From Burkholderiaceae bacterium (GTDB taxonomy: Bacteria > Pseudomonadota > Gammaproteobacteria > Burkholderiales > Burkholderiaceae): a stretch of 16,497 bases of DNA. Location of the stretch: the NCBI GenBank assembly GCA_947461335.1, contig CANHLB010000015.1, forward strand, positions 1-16,497, written 5' to 3'. The notes under the pieces were generated by a model, which saw nothing but the letters and a program-made list of their open reading frames with translations, was not told the origin of the DNA and made no database searches. A program made the translations under genes and the position numbers. Shown piece by piece: positions 7,110 through 15,100 of the stretch. Each line of letters begins with the position of its first letter. The stretch's first letter is position 1.

Positions 7110-7901
7110 TTATTTTCGAAAATTTGCCGGGCGCTTTTCTTTAAACGCAGCAATTCCTTCATCTCTTTCGTTACTTGCTAGAGCTAAAGCAAATAATTTA
7201 TTTTCATAATCAATTCCTGACTGCAAATCTAAGTCTAGACTCTTAAGAACTGCATCTCGTGCAAGCATCAAAGAAATGGGTCCTTTACTTTGCCATTTTT
7301 TACACAATGACTGCGCTACATCCATCAACTCTAATGGGGCACAAACTTTGTTTATTAAGCCGATTCGCAGAGCCTCATCTGCTGAAATAGGTTCACCTAG
7401 CGTAATTAATTCCATCGCCCTACCCAGGCCAACAAAACGAATTAATCTTTGGGTACCGCCGCTGCCAGGTATGACGCCTAAATTAATTTCAGGAAGCCCT
7501 AGGATTGCGTTATTAGAGGCAATTCGTAAAGTGCATGCTAAAGCTAGCTCTAGACCAGCGCCCAAACAATATCCATTAATGGCAGCAATAGTAGGGATCC
7601 GCATAGTTTCAATTAGACGGGGTAACTCACGTCGTAGCTGTGCTTCAATTGAAAGCTCTTTAGCAGGTGTTCTGGTAGCCACCTCATTGATATCAGCACC
7701 TGCTGAAAAAGATTTATCTCCATCCCCAGTAATAATGATGGCGTCAGCCTCATCAAGTGACTCTATTTTTTGCAAGCACGCCATTAATTCTTTTCGCAAC
7801 ACAATACTCATTGCATTTCTTTTTGGGGGATCAGTTAATGTAAGAATCGCAATTCGATCCTTAACTGAGTAAGCCAATAAAGAATTTGAGATATTAGACA
7901 T
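7110..7901 (-). CDS. Enoyl-CoA hydratase (crotonase)
   Basis: 263 aa from ATG 7901, chosen because GGAG lies six bases upstream. A GTG at 7913 would add four residues. It adds water across a 2-enoyl-CoA double bond to give 3-hydroxyacyl-CoA. Both catalytic glutamates are in place: Glu118 in GAGLELA and Glu138 in LPEINLG. The oxyanion-hole stretch SAGADI (66-71), the PGSGGTQRL loop (145-153) and the C-terminal FKEKRPANF are typical. The start overlaps the ligase stop by 8 bases, so the two are translationally coupled and should act in sequence, the ligase giving the CoA ester and this enzyme hydrating it after desaturation. The chain-length or ring preference cannot be read. Confidence 0.9.
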   Translation of the reverse strand: MSNISNSLLAYSVKDRIAILTLTDPPKRNAMSIVLRKELMACLQKIESLDEADAIIITGDGDKSFSAGADINEVATRTPAKELSIEAQLRRELPRLIETMRIPTIAAINGYCLGAGLELALACTLRIASNNAILGLPEINLGVIPGSGGTQRLIRFVGLGRAMELITLGEPISADEALRIGLINKVCAPLELMDVAQSLCKKWQSKGPISLMLARDAVLKSLDLDLQSGIDYENKLFALALASNERDEGIAAFKEKRPANFRK

Positions 7902-9444
7902 TCTGGACTCCACTTAAATCGGCTTTAACGGTTTTACCACCTGCATTTTTTGGTAAAAACTCTCGAAACTCAACATACCGCGGTTTTTTAAATGCTGCAA
8001 TACGCTTTTCACAAAAAGTCTGTATTTCACCTATTTCAATATTCACATGGCCGCGGGTTACTAAATAAGCCTTAACGGCTTGACCCCATTTGGGATCATC
8101 AACCCCCACTACTGCAGCATCGAGAATATTTGGATGGGTCATTAGAACTTGCTCAATTTCTGCAGGATAAATATTGATGCCACCACTAATAATGACATCA
8201 TTTAGTCTGCCTGCAAGATGTAAATATCTCTCTTCATCTAAAAAACCATAATCTCCAGTGTGGTACCAGCCCTCTGTGAAGGCCTCCACGGTCTCCTTTG
8301 GTCGATTCAGATACTCAGTCATAGCAGAAGGATTAATACACCAAACCTCGCCCACCTCTCCAGTAGGGCATTCCACACCGTGAATGTTCATTATTTTTAG
8401 TTTGACGCCACGAAATGCCTGACCAACTGATTCTGGCTTTCTTAATTGATCTTCAGGGCGGAGAACAGACATGCTATTGGATTCAGTAGATCCATAATAA
8501 TCAAATAATTGCTTGCTAATTTTGTCAAGCACTCGCATTTTTGTATTCATTGGAAGCGGCGACCCACATGTCACAACTCGCTTTAGGTTTGTAGAAGTTA
8601 AATCCTGCTGCTGCTTCTCTAATTCCTCCACTAGCATTGTGAGAATTGTAGGAACTGCCAAAGAAGATGTGATCCCTTCAGCGTTAACGATCTTTATAAA
8701 CTCATCTGCATCAAAATGAGGCATGATCCGAACAGTTGCGCCAACATAAAGATGCATTAATGTAAATGTTAAGCCCGCTGAATGTACTTGAGGCATAGTG
8801 CCCAAATAGATATCTTGACTATTTAAACCATATTGAATCGCTGCATTCAAAACCCAAAGCATTCTCGCTTTATGTGTTGCTAAAGCACCTTTTGGCTTTC
8901 CCGTTGTGCCAGAGGTAAACATCAAACTAAAGAATTGATTCTCGTTGCAAACTGGTATTTTTATTTTTTCTGCAGAAAGCAGTTTTTCTAGAGATATATT
9001 GCCATTAGTATCCTGACCATCAATTTCAATAACGATCGTTTTTTTATCAGCCCAGCCACTCAGAACTTCTTTTACATTTCTTGCTTGCTCGACATTGGTA
9101 AAAATGATTTTTGGCTTTGACTGCTGCAGTATTTCAGAAATTTCAACACTTTTGTAACGAGGATTGATTGGTGAAAAAATCGCCCCTGCACGAGCAACAC
9201 TTAATACGACTAAAACATACTCTATGCAGTTCGGTAGATAGGCACAGACGATATCGCCTGACTTAACTCCTAAAGCAATCAATGCGGAAGCTAAGATATC
9301 TACCTGATTATTCAACTCTCCATAAGTGATTGACTTTTTCCCATCGTAAAGCGCTATTTTTTTTGGTTCAAGTTGCGCATAATAATTTGGTACATTACCA
9401 ACTACTAAATCGGCATTAGAAAAGTTCAATTCAGGCGTTTGCAT
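7894..9444 (-). CDS. AMP-forming acyl-CoA ligase (ANL superfamily)
   Basis: 516 aa. It activates a carboxylic acid with ATP and CoA by way of an acyl-adenylate. Motifs in order are: P-loop FTSGTTGKPKG (176-186), the acyl-pocket segment around MPQVHSAGLT (217-226), YYGSTES (316-322), the hinge region YHTGDYGFLDE (394-404) with GRLNDVIISGG (412-422), and the C-terminal catalytic Lys504 in AGGKTVKADL. All are intact. The start is ATG 9444, which shares one base with the sdhB-like stop (TGATG); a TTG just upstream is less likely. It is similar in length and layout to long-chain, 4-coumarate-type and cyclohexanecarboxylate-type ligases, and sequence alone does not decide the acid. Being embedded in the operon makes it the likely entry point to the CoA-ester part of the pathway. 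Confidence 0.92.
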   Translation of the reverse strand: MQTPELNFSNADLVVGNVPNYYAQLEPKKIALYDGKKSITYGELNNQVDILASALIALGVKSGDIVCAYLPNCIEYVLVVLSVARAGAIFSPINPRYKSVEISEILQQSKPKIIFTNVEQARNVKEVLSGWADKKTIVIEIDGQDTNGNISLEKLLSAEKIKIPVCNENQFFSLMFTSGTTGKPKGALATHKARMLWVLNAAIQYGLNSQDIYLGTMPQVHSAGLTFTLMHLYVGATVRIMPHFDADEFIKIVNAEGITSSLAVPTILTMLVEELEKQQQDLTSTNLKRVVTCGSPLPMNTKMRVLDKISKQLFDYYGSTESNSMSVLRPEDQLRKPESVGQAFRGVKLKIMNIHGVECPTGEVGEVWCINPSAMTEYLNRPKETVEAFTEGWYHTGDYGFLDEERYLHLAGRLNDVIISGGINIYPAEIEQVLMTHPNILDAAVVGVDDPKWGQAVKAYLVTRGHVNIEIGEIQTFCEKRIAAFKKPRYVEFREFLPKNAGGKTVKADLSGVQNV

Positions 9445-10160
9445 CAATCAAAATCGCCCTTGCTAATTAAACCCTTTAATTTTTGCATACCTTCTTGCAG
9501 GGGAATATCCACCGGACATACGGTAGAGCAGCTCCCAAGCCCGTGACAGCGCAATATACCTGAATCAGTAGCAATGCCACGTAGTCGTTTTTTCCCTAGC
9601 GAGTCCCGCTCATCTAAAGCTAACATCAAGACTCTATTCATAGCTGAGGGACCTAAATACCCTTCTTTAGTAGCTGACCACTCGCATGCTGAAAAACAAG
9701 CTCCGCAAGTAATGCAGCCATTTTGGTCTTGAATTGATTTTCGAACTTTTTCCCCAGGCGGCATAATTCTAAGTGTTGTTCTATCAGGGTCTTTAGAAAC
9801 TAAAGCAGCGTGTGAGTTGATTAGAGTTTTAAAAAAGGGGTCCATATCACACATCACATCTCTTAATACTGGCAATGCGCGCATTGGCTCGACACGAACA
9901 ACATCAGATTGTAATGAGCCAATTGTTGTTTGACACGCTAAGCCCTCTTTGCCATTAACTACAACAGCGCACGACCCACACATACCAGCACGGCATGAAT
10001 AGCGAAAACCTAAAGATGGATCAATGTTGTGTCGGACATAAAGTAAAGCGTCTAATACTCGACTATTTTTACTAGGAACAGGAACCCTGAATGACACAAG
10101 ATCATCACCATCAGTTCTCGATACTTCTAAAGTAATTTCAAAGGACTCTACGTTTGACAT
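9444..10160 (-). CDS. SdhB/FrdB-like iron-sulfur subunit of a succinate-dehydrogenase-like complex
   Basis: 238 aa from ATG 10160, chosen because AAGGGA lies just upstream. A longer reading frame would overlap the preceding gene by 23 bases. It carries electrons from the flavoprotein to the membrane subunits. All cluster ligands are present: [2Fe-2S] C56, C61, C64 and C76; [4Fe-4S] C149, C152, C155 and C215; [3Fe-4S] C159, C205 and C211. The numbering is nearly that of E. coli SdhB. The usual Pro after the fourth Cys of the first ferredoxin-like motif is Glu160. The intact three-cluster wiring argues for a working quinone-linked enzyme. The gene follows the sdhD-like gene after 10 bases and overlaps the ligase gene by one base. 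Confidence 0.92.
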   Translation of the reverse strand: MSNVESFEITLEVSRTDGDDLVSFRVPVPSKNSRVLDALLYVRHNIDPSLGFRYSCRAGMCGSCAVVVNGKEGLACQTTIGSLQSDVVRVEPMRALPVLRDVMCDMDPFFKTLINSHAALVSKDPDRTTLRIMPPGEKVRKSIQDQNGCITCGACFSACEWSATKEGYLGPSAMNRVLMLALDERDSLGKKRLRGIATDSGILRCHGLGSCSTVCPVDIPLQEGMQKLKGLISKGDFD

Positions 10161-10170
10161 GTGGTTTCCC

Positions 10171-10530
10171 TTAAATGAAGGCGCGCAATGCAACTAAGCC
10201 ATACAAAATGGTTGAGGCGATAGCCACTAGAATTGTGTAAGTGATAAAACAAGCAAGGCGTGAAGAATTAATATAGTCAAGCAAAATACTACGAAATCCA
10301 AGATATCCGTGAATGGATACTGAGATTAGTAAAACTACATCAATAGCTAAGATGAATCCGCTTTTGATCCGATCAGATACCTCCAGGAAAGTAATCGCAT
10401 CTGAATTAAAAACTATAAACTGGAGAATCAAATGAATGGCAACTAAAACCATTACAACAATTGCTGAGCTGCGCTGCAGCCTCCACAATTTAAGATCCAA
10501 TGAATTACCACTTAGATAAGTTTGTTTCAT
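10171..10530 (-). CDS. SdhD-like membrane anchor subunit
   Basis: 119 aa with three predicted membrane helices at about residues 22-42, 58-80 and 92-116. His33 in the first helix and His74 in IHGYLGFRSILLDY in the second are the expected haem-b or quinone-pocket residues; the HGxxGxxxxxxDY pattern is typical of SdhD. It anchors the flavoprotein/iron-sulfur pair on the cytoplasmic face of the inner membrane and takes part in quinone reduction. The ATG overlaps the stop of the sdhC-like gene (ATGA), so the pair is translationally coupled. Sequence identity to named subunits is low in such proteins, so the call rests on topology, motif and position. Confidence 0.8.
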   Translation of the reverse strand: MKQTYLSGNSLDLKLWRLQRSSAIVVMVLVAIHLILQFIVFNSDAITFLEVSDRIKSGFILAIDVVLLISVSIHGYLGFRSILLDYINSSRLACFITYTILVAIASTILYGLVALRAFI

Positions 10531-10805
10531 TGGCTACCCTGCCTATTTTTGAACCAACCGCGCTCACTTGCAATAATATGGAGCCCATTTAATCCATGGC
10601 CCAAAACACAAATAACTACGATGGCTTCTACCAAATGGAATGCGTTGGATTTAAAAGCGTTCATCACCAAATCAAATACTTCTTGGCCAAAGAGTAAGGC
10701 GGTAGAAATTGAAAGTACGTGCAGTAAGAAATAAATTAACAAAATTAACCCACTCACCCGATGAAATAAGAATTTCCAATTTTTAGCTGAATAAATTCTC
10801 AACAT
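10527..10805 (-). CDS. Short SdhC-like cytochrome b subunit
   Basis: 92 aa. The N-terminal FHRVSGLILLIYFLLHVLS (14-32) matches the SdhC signature HRxTG followed by a helix with a His (His29). LGHGLNGLHII (68-78) matches the second-helix HxxNG/HxxxGIR motif, with His70 as candidate haem ligand. Only two membrane helices are visible (about 17-38 and 57-79). The chain ends shortly after the second motif, whereas SdhC subunits of this type usually run to about 105-130 residues with a third helix. No frameshift remnant is apparent before the next gene, which starts within the stop codon, so the short form may be natural. It starts one base after the sdhA-like stop. Confidence 0.8.
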   Translation of the reverse strand: MLRIYSAKNWKFLFHRVSGLILLIYFLLHVLSISTALLFGQEVFDLVMNAFKSNAFHLVEAIVVICVLGHGLNGLHIIASERGWFKNRQGSQ

Positions 10806-10806
10806 T

Positions 10807-12567
10807 TCAAACCTCTGACGTCATCTTGGAGTCACCTGCTAATTTAGAGATTCCTTTGGGAATAACAGTTTCACCGCGAAGTTGCTCTGGATTTCTCCTG
10901 GTGAATTTAACGGGCCTTTTTTCAGAATGAATTGCTCCATCACCATCTTTTTTAAGGTAAATGTTATAGAGATTTTCTTGGTCTATTTCAGGAAAATCTT
11001 CGCGATAGTGACTGCCTCTACTTTCAGTACGCAATGCAGCAGATTTTGATATTAATTTTGCAACTGCAATCAAATTTTCTAAATTCATTCGTTCATGCAA
11101 GGCACTGTTACCAGCTCTTTTTTCTGGAATTGAAATTCCTTTCAATTTTTCCTCATAGTCATCTAAACTTGCTTGCGCTATTTCAAGAGAATCTTTGCTA
11201 CGAATAATTCCAATTTGATCCCAGGCCATTACTCCCAATTCCTTACGCAAGTGAAAGGGATTTAAGCTGCCATTTGAAGGAGCTAATTTATTGAATATTT
11301 CCTCTAAATTGCCGAAACTCTGATTGCTTGGCACCGATTGGCTTTCTAAATCATTGACCATCGCCTCACCAGCAACACCACCAAACACAATCGACTCGGC
11401 AACCCCATTACCACCTAAACGGTTAGCACCATGAACCCCTCCAGCATCTTCTCCGGCAGCATATAAGCCTGGAATCGAAGTTCGACACAGAGGGTCAATG
11501 CGTATTCCACCCATCTGAAAGTGCGCTGTCGGAGTTACTTGTATGGGATCTTTTGCCATGTCATATCCAACAGATAAACACCTCTTGTACATGCCAGGAG
11601 AAGATTTGAGTAAGAATTCTTTTCCTAGATGCCTTACATCCAAAAAGACTCCGCCCTGAGGAGTGCCTCTCCCAGCTCGGATTTCCATATAGCTTGATCT
11701 AGAGACGCGATCTCTTGTGGAACGCTCCATCTTGGCGGGATCATAATTTTCCATAAAACGTTTGCCGTCTACATTTAAAAGGTGTCCGCCGGCCCCCCTT
11801 AGACCCTCTTCCAATACCGTACCGGTCATCACGGAATCTCCAGCAATTAATCCTGTTGGATGAAACTGCATCATTTCCATATCAATCATTTCGACACCAG
11901 CCCTAAAGCCCATCGCTAAGCCATCGCCACTTTTTTCTAGAGATGCTGGAGTGAACTTATATAGTGGGGCAGCTCCGCCTGTTGCGAGCAATACCGCTTT
12001 AGCTTTCATCTGGATTAATTCACCCGAATTAAAATCCATAAGAACGGCCCCAATAATCCGTTCCTGATTGGCATCAAACAATAAATCAATACCGCGTACT
12101 TCACTCATTTTTTTGATATCTCGAACCAACACTTGTTCAAGCAATCTATTCATTAGCTCAATGCCAGTGAGATCTCCGCTATGAACAGTTCGATTAAATG
12201 ATTGGCCTGCAAGCGCGCGCTGATGGATGCTGCCATCAGCGTTTCTATCAAAATAGCATCCAAACTTATTCTCTAATTCAATAATCCGGTTTGGAGCCTC
12301 CGTCACCAGGGTCCATGCAAGCTCTTGATCATTAATTAATCCACCGCCTCGTAAAGTGTCGTCATAATGCTTGTCAAACGAGTCTTCTGAATTAAGAACA
12401 ACGTTATATCCACCCTGCACCATTCGAGTACAACCACTTTTGCCAATCAAGCCTTTGCTCGCCAATACAATTTTTAAGTTAGGGTTGGCATCATGGGCTT
12501 TAATTGCCGCATAAAGGGCAGCACCCCCACCCCCTAAAATCAAAATGTCACAACTCTCTTCATGCAT
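10807..12567 (-). CDS. SdhA/FrdA-like flavoprotein of a succinate-dehydrogenase-like complex
   Basis: 586 aa, full length. The N-terminal FAD-binding motif is ILGGGGAALYAA (10-21). Dicarboxylate-site residues of the SdhA/FrdA family are conserved: His236 and Thr238 in QFHPTG, Arg257 in GLRGAGG, Arg285 in STRDRVSR, His349 in PTAHFQMGG and Arg383 in GANRLGGN. A substrate with a succinate/fumarate-like core is therefore likely. The residue that normally links FAD covalently (His in SHTxxAQGG) is Cys46 here, in SGCTRMVQGG, so FAD is probably non-covalent or bound through sulfur. That often goes with altered redox potential or substrate. The usual TCA operon order is sdhCDAB; here it is A-C-D-B between iclR and CoA-ester genes, which points to a dedicated catabolic paralogue. 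AAGGA lies 8 bases before the ATG, which overlaps the iclR stop by 8 bases. Confidence 0.9.
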   Translation of the reverse strand: MHEESCDILILGGGGAALYAAIKAHDANPNLKIVLASKGLIGKSGCTRMVQGGYNVVLNSEDSFDKHYDDTLRGGGLINDQELAWTLVTEAPNRIIELENKFGCYFDRNADGSIHQRALAGQSFNRTVHSGDLTGIELMNRLLEQVLVRDIKKMSEVRGIDLLFDANQERIIGAVLMDFNSGELIQMKAKAVLLATGGAAPLYKFTPASLEKSGDGLAMGFRAGVEMIDMEMMQFHPTGLIAGDSVMTGTVLEEGLRGAGGHLLNVDGKRFMENYDPAKMERSTRDRVSRSSYMEIRAGRGTPQGGVFLDVRHLGKEFLLKSSPGMYKRCLSVGYDMAKDPIQVTPTAHFQMGGIRIDPLCRTSIPGLYAAGEDAGGVHGANRLGGNGVAESIVFGGVAGEAMVNDLESQSVPSNQSFGNLEEIFNKLAPSNGSLNPFHLRKELGVMAWDQIGIIRSKDSLEIAQASLDDYEEKLKGISIPEKRAGNSALHERMNLENLIAVAKLISKSAALRTESRGSHYREDFPEIDQENLYNIYLKKDGDGAIHSEKRPVKFTRRNPEQLRGETVIPKGISKLAGDSKMTSEV

Positions 12568-13369
12568 GAGAGATTTCCTTTTTAATTAATGTAGTTGTAT
12601 AGCCCAGTAGATTTGAAATTTTATTTGCCGCATCTACTACAAGAGGAATGAATCGATCAATGAGGTCTGCATTCATGCGAAATTCTGGAATGGCAACACC
12701 ACATGAAGCAATTACCTTACCGGTATGATCTCGAATTGGTGCAGCGATACCGCCCATTTCAGGATGATTCTCAGCCAAGGTGACTGCAAAGCCGTTCACC
12801 CTAACTTCATCGAGTAATTTTTTTATCTTGTCAGGACTAGTAATCGTTTTATTCGTAAACGATTCAAGCTTGTCTGATAAAACTTTTTGGGCAACTGATT
12901 CATTAAAAGCAATAATGCTTCTTCCCGTTGCAGTACACCAGGAAGGATTGATTTGGCCAAGTCTAGTCTGCACACTAATAGATTTAGGACTTTCAACCTT
13001 CGAGACATATACAACGCCACCTGAGGGATCTAGTACTGCTAAATGAACAGTCTCGCCAGTTTCAGAGCCAAGTTTACTCAGGATCGGCCTACCTTTATCG
13101 GCAATATCCAAAGCCTGTACTGCTACTGAACCAATGCGCCAAGCTTTTAAAGTCAAAAAATAGTGTCCTGCTTCATCCTGTTTCACAAATCCGGTATTTA
13201 CAAGGGTTGAGACCATACGATGAACGGTGCCCTTTGGCCTTCCCGTAGCAGAAATAATTGAGCCTAAAGAGGATGGCACCCCTAATTGACTAATTGCCTC
13301 CAGCACCTCTAGGGTGCCAGCAGCTGAAGCTATCACTTGATTGCGCGTTAGATTATTTTTGTACTGCAT
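12560..13369 (-). CDS. IclR-family transcriptional regulator
   Basis: 269 aa, typical length. The N-terminal winged helix-turn-helix spans about residues 16-75 (recognition segment RPKGTVHRMVSTL, 44-56). The C-terminal IclR effector domain covers about 85-260, ending in the GxAxPI-like AAPIRDHTGKVIASCGVAIP (20 residues). Such regulators bind small aromatic or carboxylic acids and control the adjacent catabolic operon, often with autoregulation. It is the first gene of the nine-gene minus-strand operon and diverges from the FAD oxidoreductase, so it probably controls both directions from the gap between them. The start at ATG 13369 lacks a clear Shine-Dalgarno. No second domain or truncation is seen. 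Confidence 0.93.
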   Translation of the reverse strand: MQYKNNLTRNQVIASAAGTLEVLEAISQLGVPSSLGSIISATGRPKGTVHRMVSTLVNTGFVKQDEAGHYFLTLKAWRIGSVAVQALDIADKGRPILSKLGSETGETVHLAVLDPSGGVVYVSKVESPKSISVQTRLGQINPSWCTATGRSIIAFNESVAQKVLSDKLESFTNKTITSPDKIKKLLDEVRVNGFAVTLAENHPEMGGIAAPIRDHTGKVIASCGVAIPEFRMNADLIDRFIPLVVDAANKISNLLGYTTTLIKKEISHA

Positions 13370-13397
13370 TGCAGAATTTATTTATTTAGTTAAAAAG

Positions 13398-13426
13398 ACT
13401 CTAAAACCTAATTAAATGCTTGTCAA
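13398..13426 (-). promoter_or_regulatory. Predicted sigma-70 promoter of the iclR operon
   Basis: On the minus strand a perfect -35, TTGACA (13426-13421), is followed after 17 bases by TAGAGT (13403-13398, 4 of 6 matches to TATAAT). Transcription would start near 13390, about 20 bases before the iclR ATG. The -35 overlaps that of the opposite promoter. Confidence 0.55.
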
Positions 13427-13448
13427 TATGTTTTTTTTATTTCAAAAT
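13420..13448 (+). promoter_or_regulatory. Predicted promoter of the FAD-oxidoreductase/Bug/soxC unit
   Basis: TTGTCA (13420-13425) and CAAAAT (13443-13448) are spaced 17 bases apart, with a T-rich spacer. A start near 13455 would give a leader of about 57 bases before the preferred ATG at 13512. TAATTAAATG (13409-13418) and TAATTTAAATG (13459-13469) form an imperfect direct repeat 50 bases apart that could be regulator contacts, though both are AT-rich. Confidence 0.35.
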
Positions 13449-13511
13449 GGTTAATACTTAATTTAAATGTTCTGCTATGCGGAACTACTTATTACTCAAG
13501 GTTTTCTATTT

Positions 13512-15065
13512 ATGACAGTGTTTTCTGAGGACCAACCAGAGCCAGCCCATTTTGACGAAGTCATAGATGTGGCAATTGTGGGATATGGCTTTGCGGGCGG
13601 CATGACTGCAATTGCATCGGCCAAGGCTGGACGAAAGCCGATCATTTTTGAAAAGATGAGCATCCCAGGTGGCTTGTCAATTTGCTCGGGGGGCGGTTTT
13701 AGGATTGCGACTAATCAAGAAAAGGCCTATGAGTATCTCAAAGCAACTAATGCGCAAACAATTAATGACAGTCTATTAAGTCACTTTGCAGGCGAAATGG
13801 TTAAGCTTCCTTCACTGCTAAAAGAATTAGGTAAGGTAAATAATGCAAGTCTAAGCACACTAGATCGACCAGCAAATTATCCGCTACCGGGTTATGAAGC
13901 TTTTCAATTTATGGAATACGATTCCGTACCTGGATTTGATCAAAGCAAAGAGTTTCCGAGAGCAAAATCTCTCAAATCAGGCGCCAATGCTTTTAAAGTC
14001 ATCAATGACAATGTCAAAAATCTTGGTATTGAAGTACGTTATTCCAACGCTGTTCAAAGATTAATTACGGATAAGAATGGGGTCATCACTGGATTATTAG
14101 TTAAAGCCAATAATCAAATCCGAAGAATCGGTACGCGTTATGGAGTAGTTCTAGCTTGCGGAGGATTTGAGGCGGGTATTGAAATGCAGCGTCAATATTG
14201 GCAACTCCACCCTGTTTTGCCTGCTGCTACTCTTGGCAACACTGGAGATGGAATCAAAATGGCTCAAGCTTTAGGCGCAGATATTGGGCATATGTGGCAT
14301 TTCCATGGCAGCTATGGATTTCGTCATACGGACCCCAAGTACCCCTTTGGCATCAGGAGTAAAAAATTACCAGACTGGACAAGAGGCGTGATGTCCACAG
14401 ATGTTCGTATGTCTTGGATTCTGATCAATCAAGATGGCAAGCGCTTCATGAATGAATATGAGCCTTATGGACACGATACAGGTCATCGCTATATGGATCA
14501 ATATGAGGCCAGTAAAAATCGATTTCCAAACTTACCCGCCTTTATGTTATTTGATGAGGAAGGCCGGAAACTTTACCCAGTTGCAAAAGCTTTTATCAAT
14601 GATCCCGATATCGATGTATACGAATGGAGCTCTGATAATCTCAAAGAAGTTGATTTAGGTATCTTACAAAAAGCAAATTCACTTGAAGAGTTGGCAACCT
14701 TAACCAATGTGCCAATCGATACGCTTAAAAATACGATTCAAGAATGGAATTCTCAATGCAGCTCAAATGGAATCGATGAATTTGGTAGACCACCTCAAAC
14801 CAGAATACCCATCCACTCCGCTCCTTACTATTTCGGGGCGGTCTGGCCAGTGGTATCAAATACCCAGGGCGCCCTTATTCACAATACAAAACAACAAGTA
14901 TTAAATACATTTAATGAAGAGATCCCAAGACTCTATGTTGCTGGCGAAATAGGCTCAATATGGGGATTTTTATATCTTTCAGGTGGTAATTTGGCTGAAT
15001 GCATTATTAGCGGTCAAATTGCTGGAAATGAAGTTTCTCACTTAGAAGCATTGCAATTGCGTTAA
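13512..15065 (+). CDS. FAD-dependent oxidoreductase, fumarate-reductase/ketosteroid-dehydrogenase-like (FAD_binding_2)
   Basis: 517 aa from ATG 13512, which has CAAGG about ten bases upstream. An ATG at 13467 would add 15 residues without a ribosome site or motif. The N-terminal Rossmann motif is VGYGFAGG (23-30), followed by an acidic FEK at the end of the second strand. The C-terminal FAD cap is LYVAGEIGSIWGFLYLSGGN. The SdhA-type NRLGGN and HPTG substrate motifs are absent, so it is not a succinate or fumarate enzyme; the layout is closer to flavoproteins that insert or remove a double bond next to a carbonyl. There is no signal peptide, haem domain or membrane helix. It is divergent from the iclR operon and followed at 35 bases by a Bug receptor gene, so it probably acts early on the imported acid. 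The substrate is not known. Confidence 0.87.
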   Translation: MTVFSEDQPEPAHFDEVIDVAIVGYGFAGGMTAIASAKAGRKPIIFEKMSIPGGLSICSGGGFRIATNQEKAYEYLKATNAQTINDSLLSHFAGEMVKLPSLLKELGKVNNASLSTLDRPANYPLPGYEAFQFMEYDSVPGFDQSKEFPRAKSLKSGANAFKVINDNVKNLGIEVRYSNAVQRLITDKNGVITGLLVKANNQIRRIGTRYGVVLACGGFEAGIEMQRQYWQLHPVLPAATLGNTGDGIKMAQALGADIGHMWHFHGSYGFRHTDPKYPFGIRSKKLPDWTRGVMSTDVRMSWILINQDGKRFMNEYEPYGHDTGHRYMDQYEASKNRFPNLPAFMLFDEEGRKLYPVAKAFINDPDIDVYEWSSDNLKEVDLGILQKANSLEELATLTNVPIDTLKNTIQEWNSQCSSNGIDEFGRPPQTRIPIHSAPYYFGAVWPVVSNTQGALIHNTKQQVLNTFNEEIPRLYVAGEIGSIWGFLYLSGGNLAECIISGQIAGNEVSHLEALQLR

Positions 15066-15100
15066 ATTAAATTTATCAAAAATAATTAGGAGGGAATGAC

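Noticed and set aside
7276..7872. Open frame of 198 codons on the plus strand
   Set aside because: It is antisense to the enoyl-CoA hydratase gene, which has full motifs, and its translation shows no recognisable domain and no ribosome site.
10161..10193. Longer N-terminus for the SdhB-like protein
   Set aside because: It would overlap the sdhD-like gene by 23 bases. The internal ATG at 10160 has AAGGGA upstream and fits the length of SdhB.
9444..12567. The sdh-like genes as the housekeeping TCA-cycle succinate dehydrogenase
   Set aside because: Gene order, the Cys46 substitution, the short SdhC and the embedding between iclR and CoA-ester genes all point to a specialised paralogue. It cannot be excluded without the rest of the genome.
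13467..13511. Upstream ATG as start of the FAD oxidoreductase
   Set aside because: It has no Shine-Dalgarno, and the added residues precede the usual N-terminus without any motif. The ATG at 13512 has CAAGG at a workable distance.
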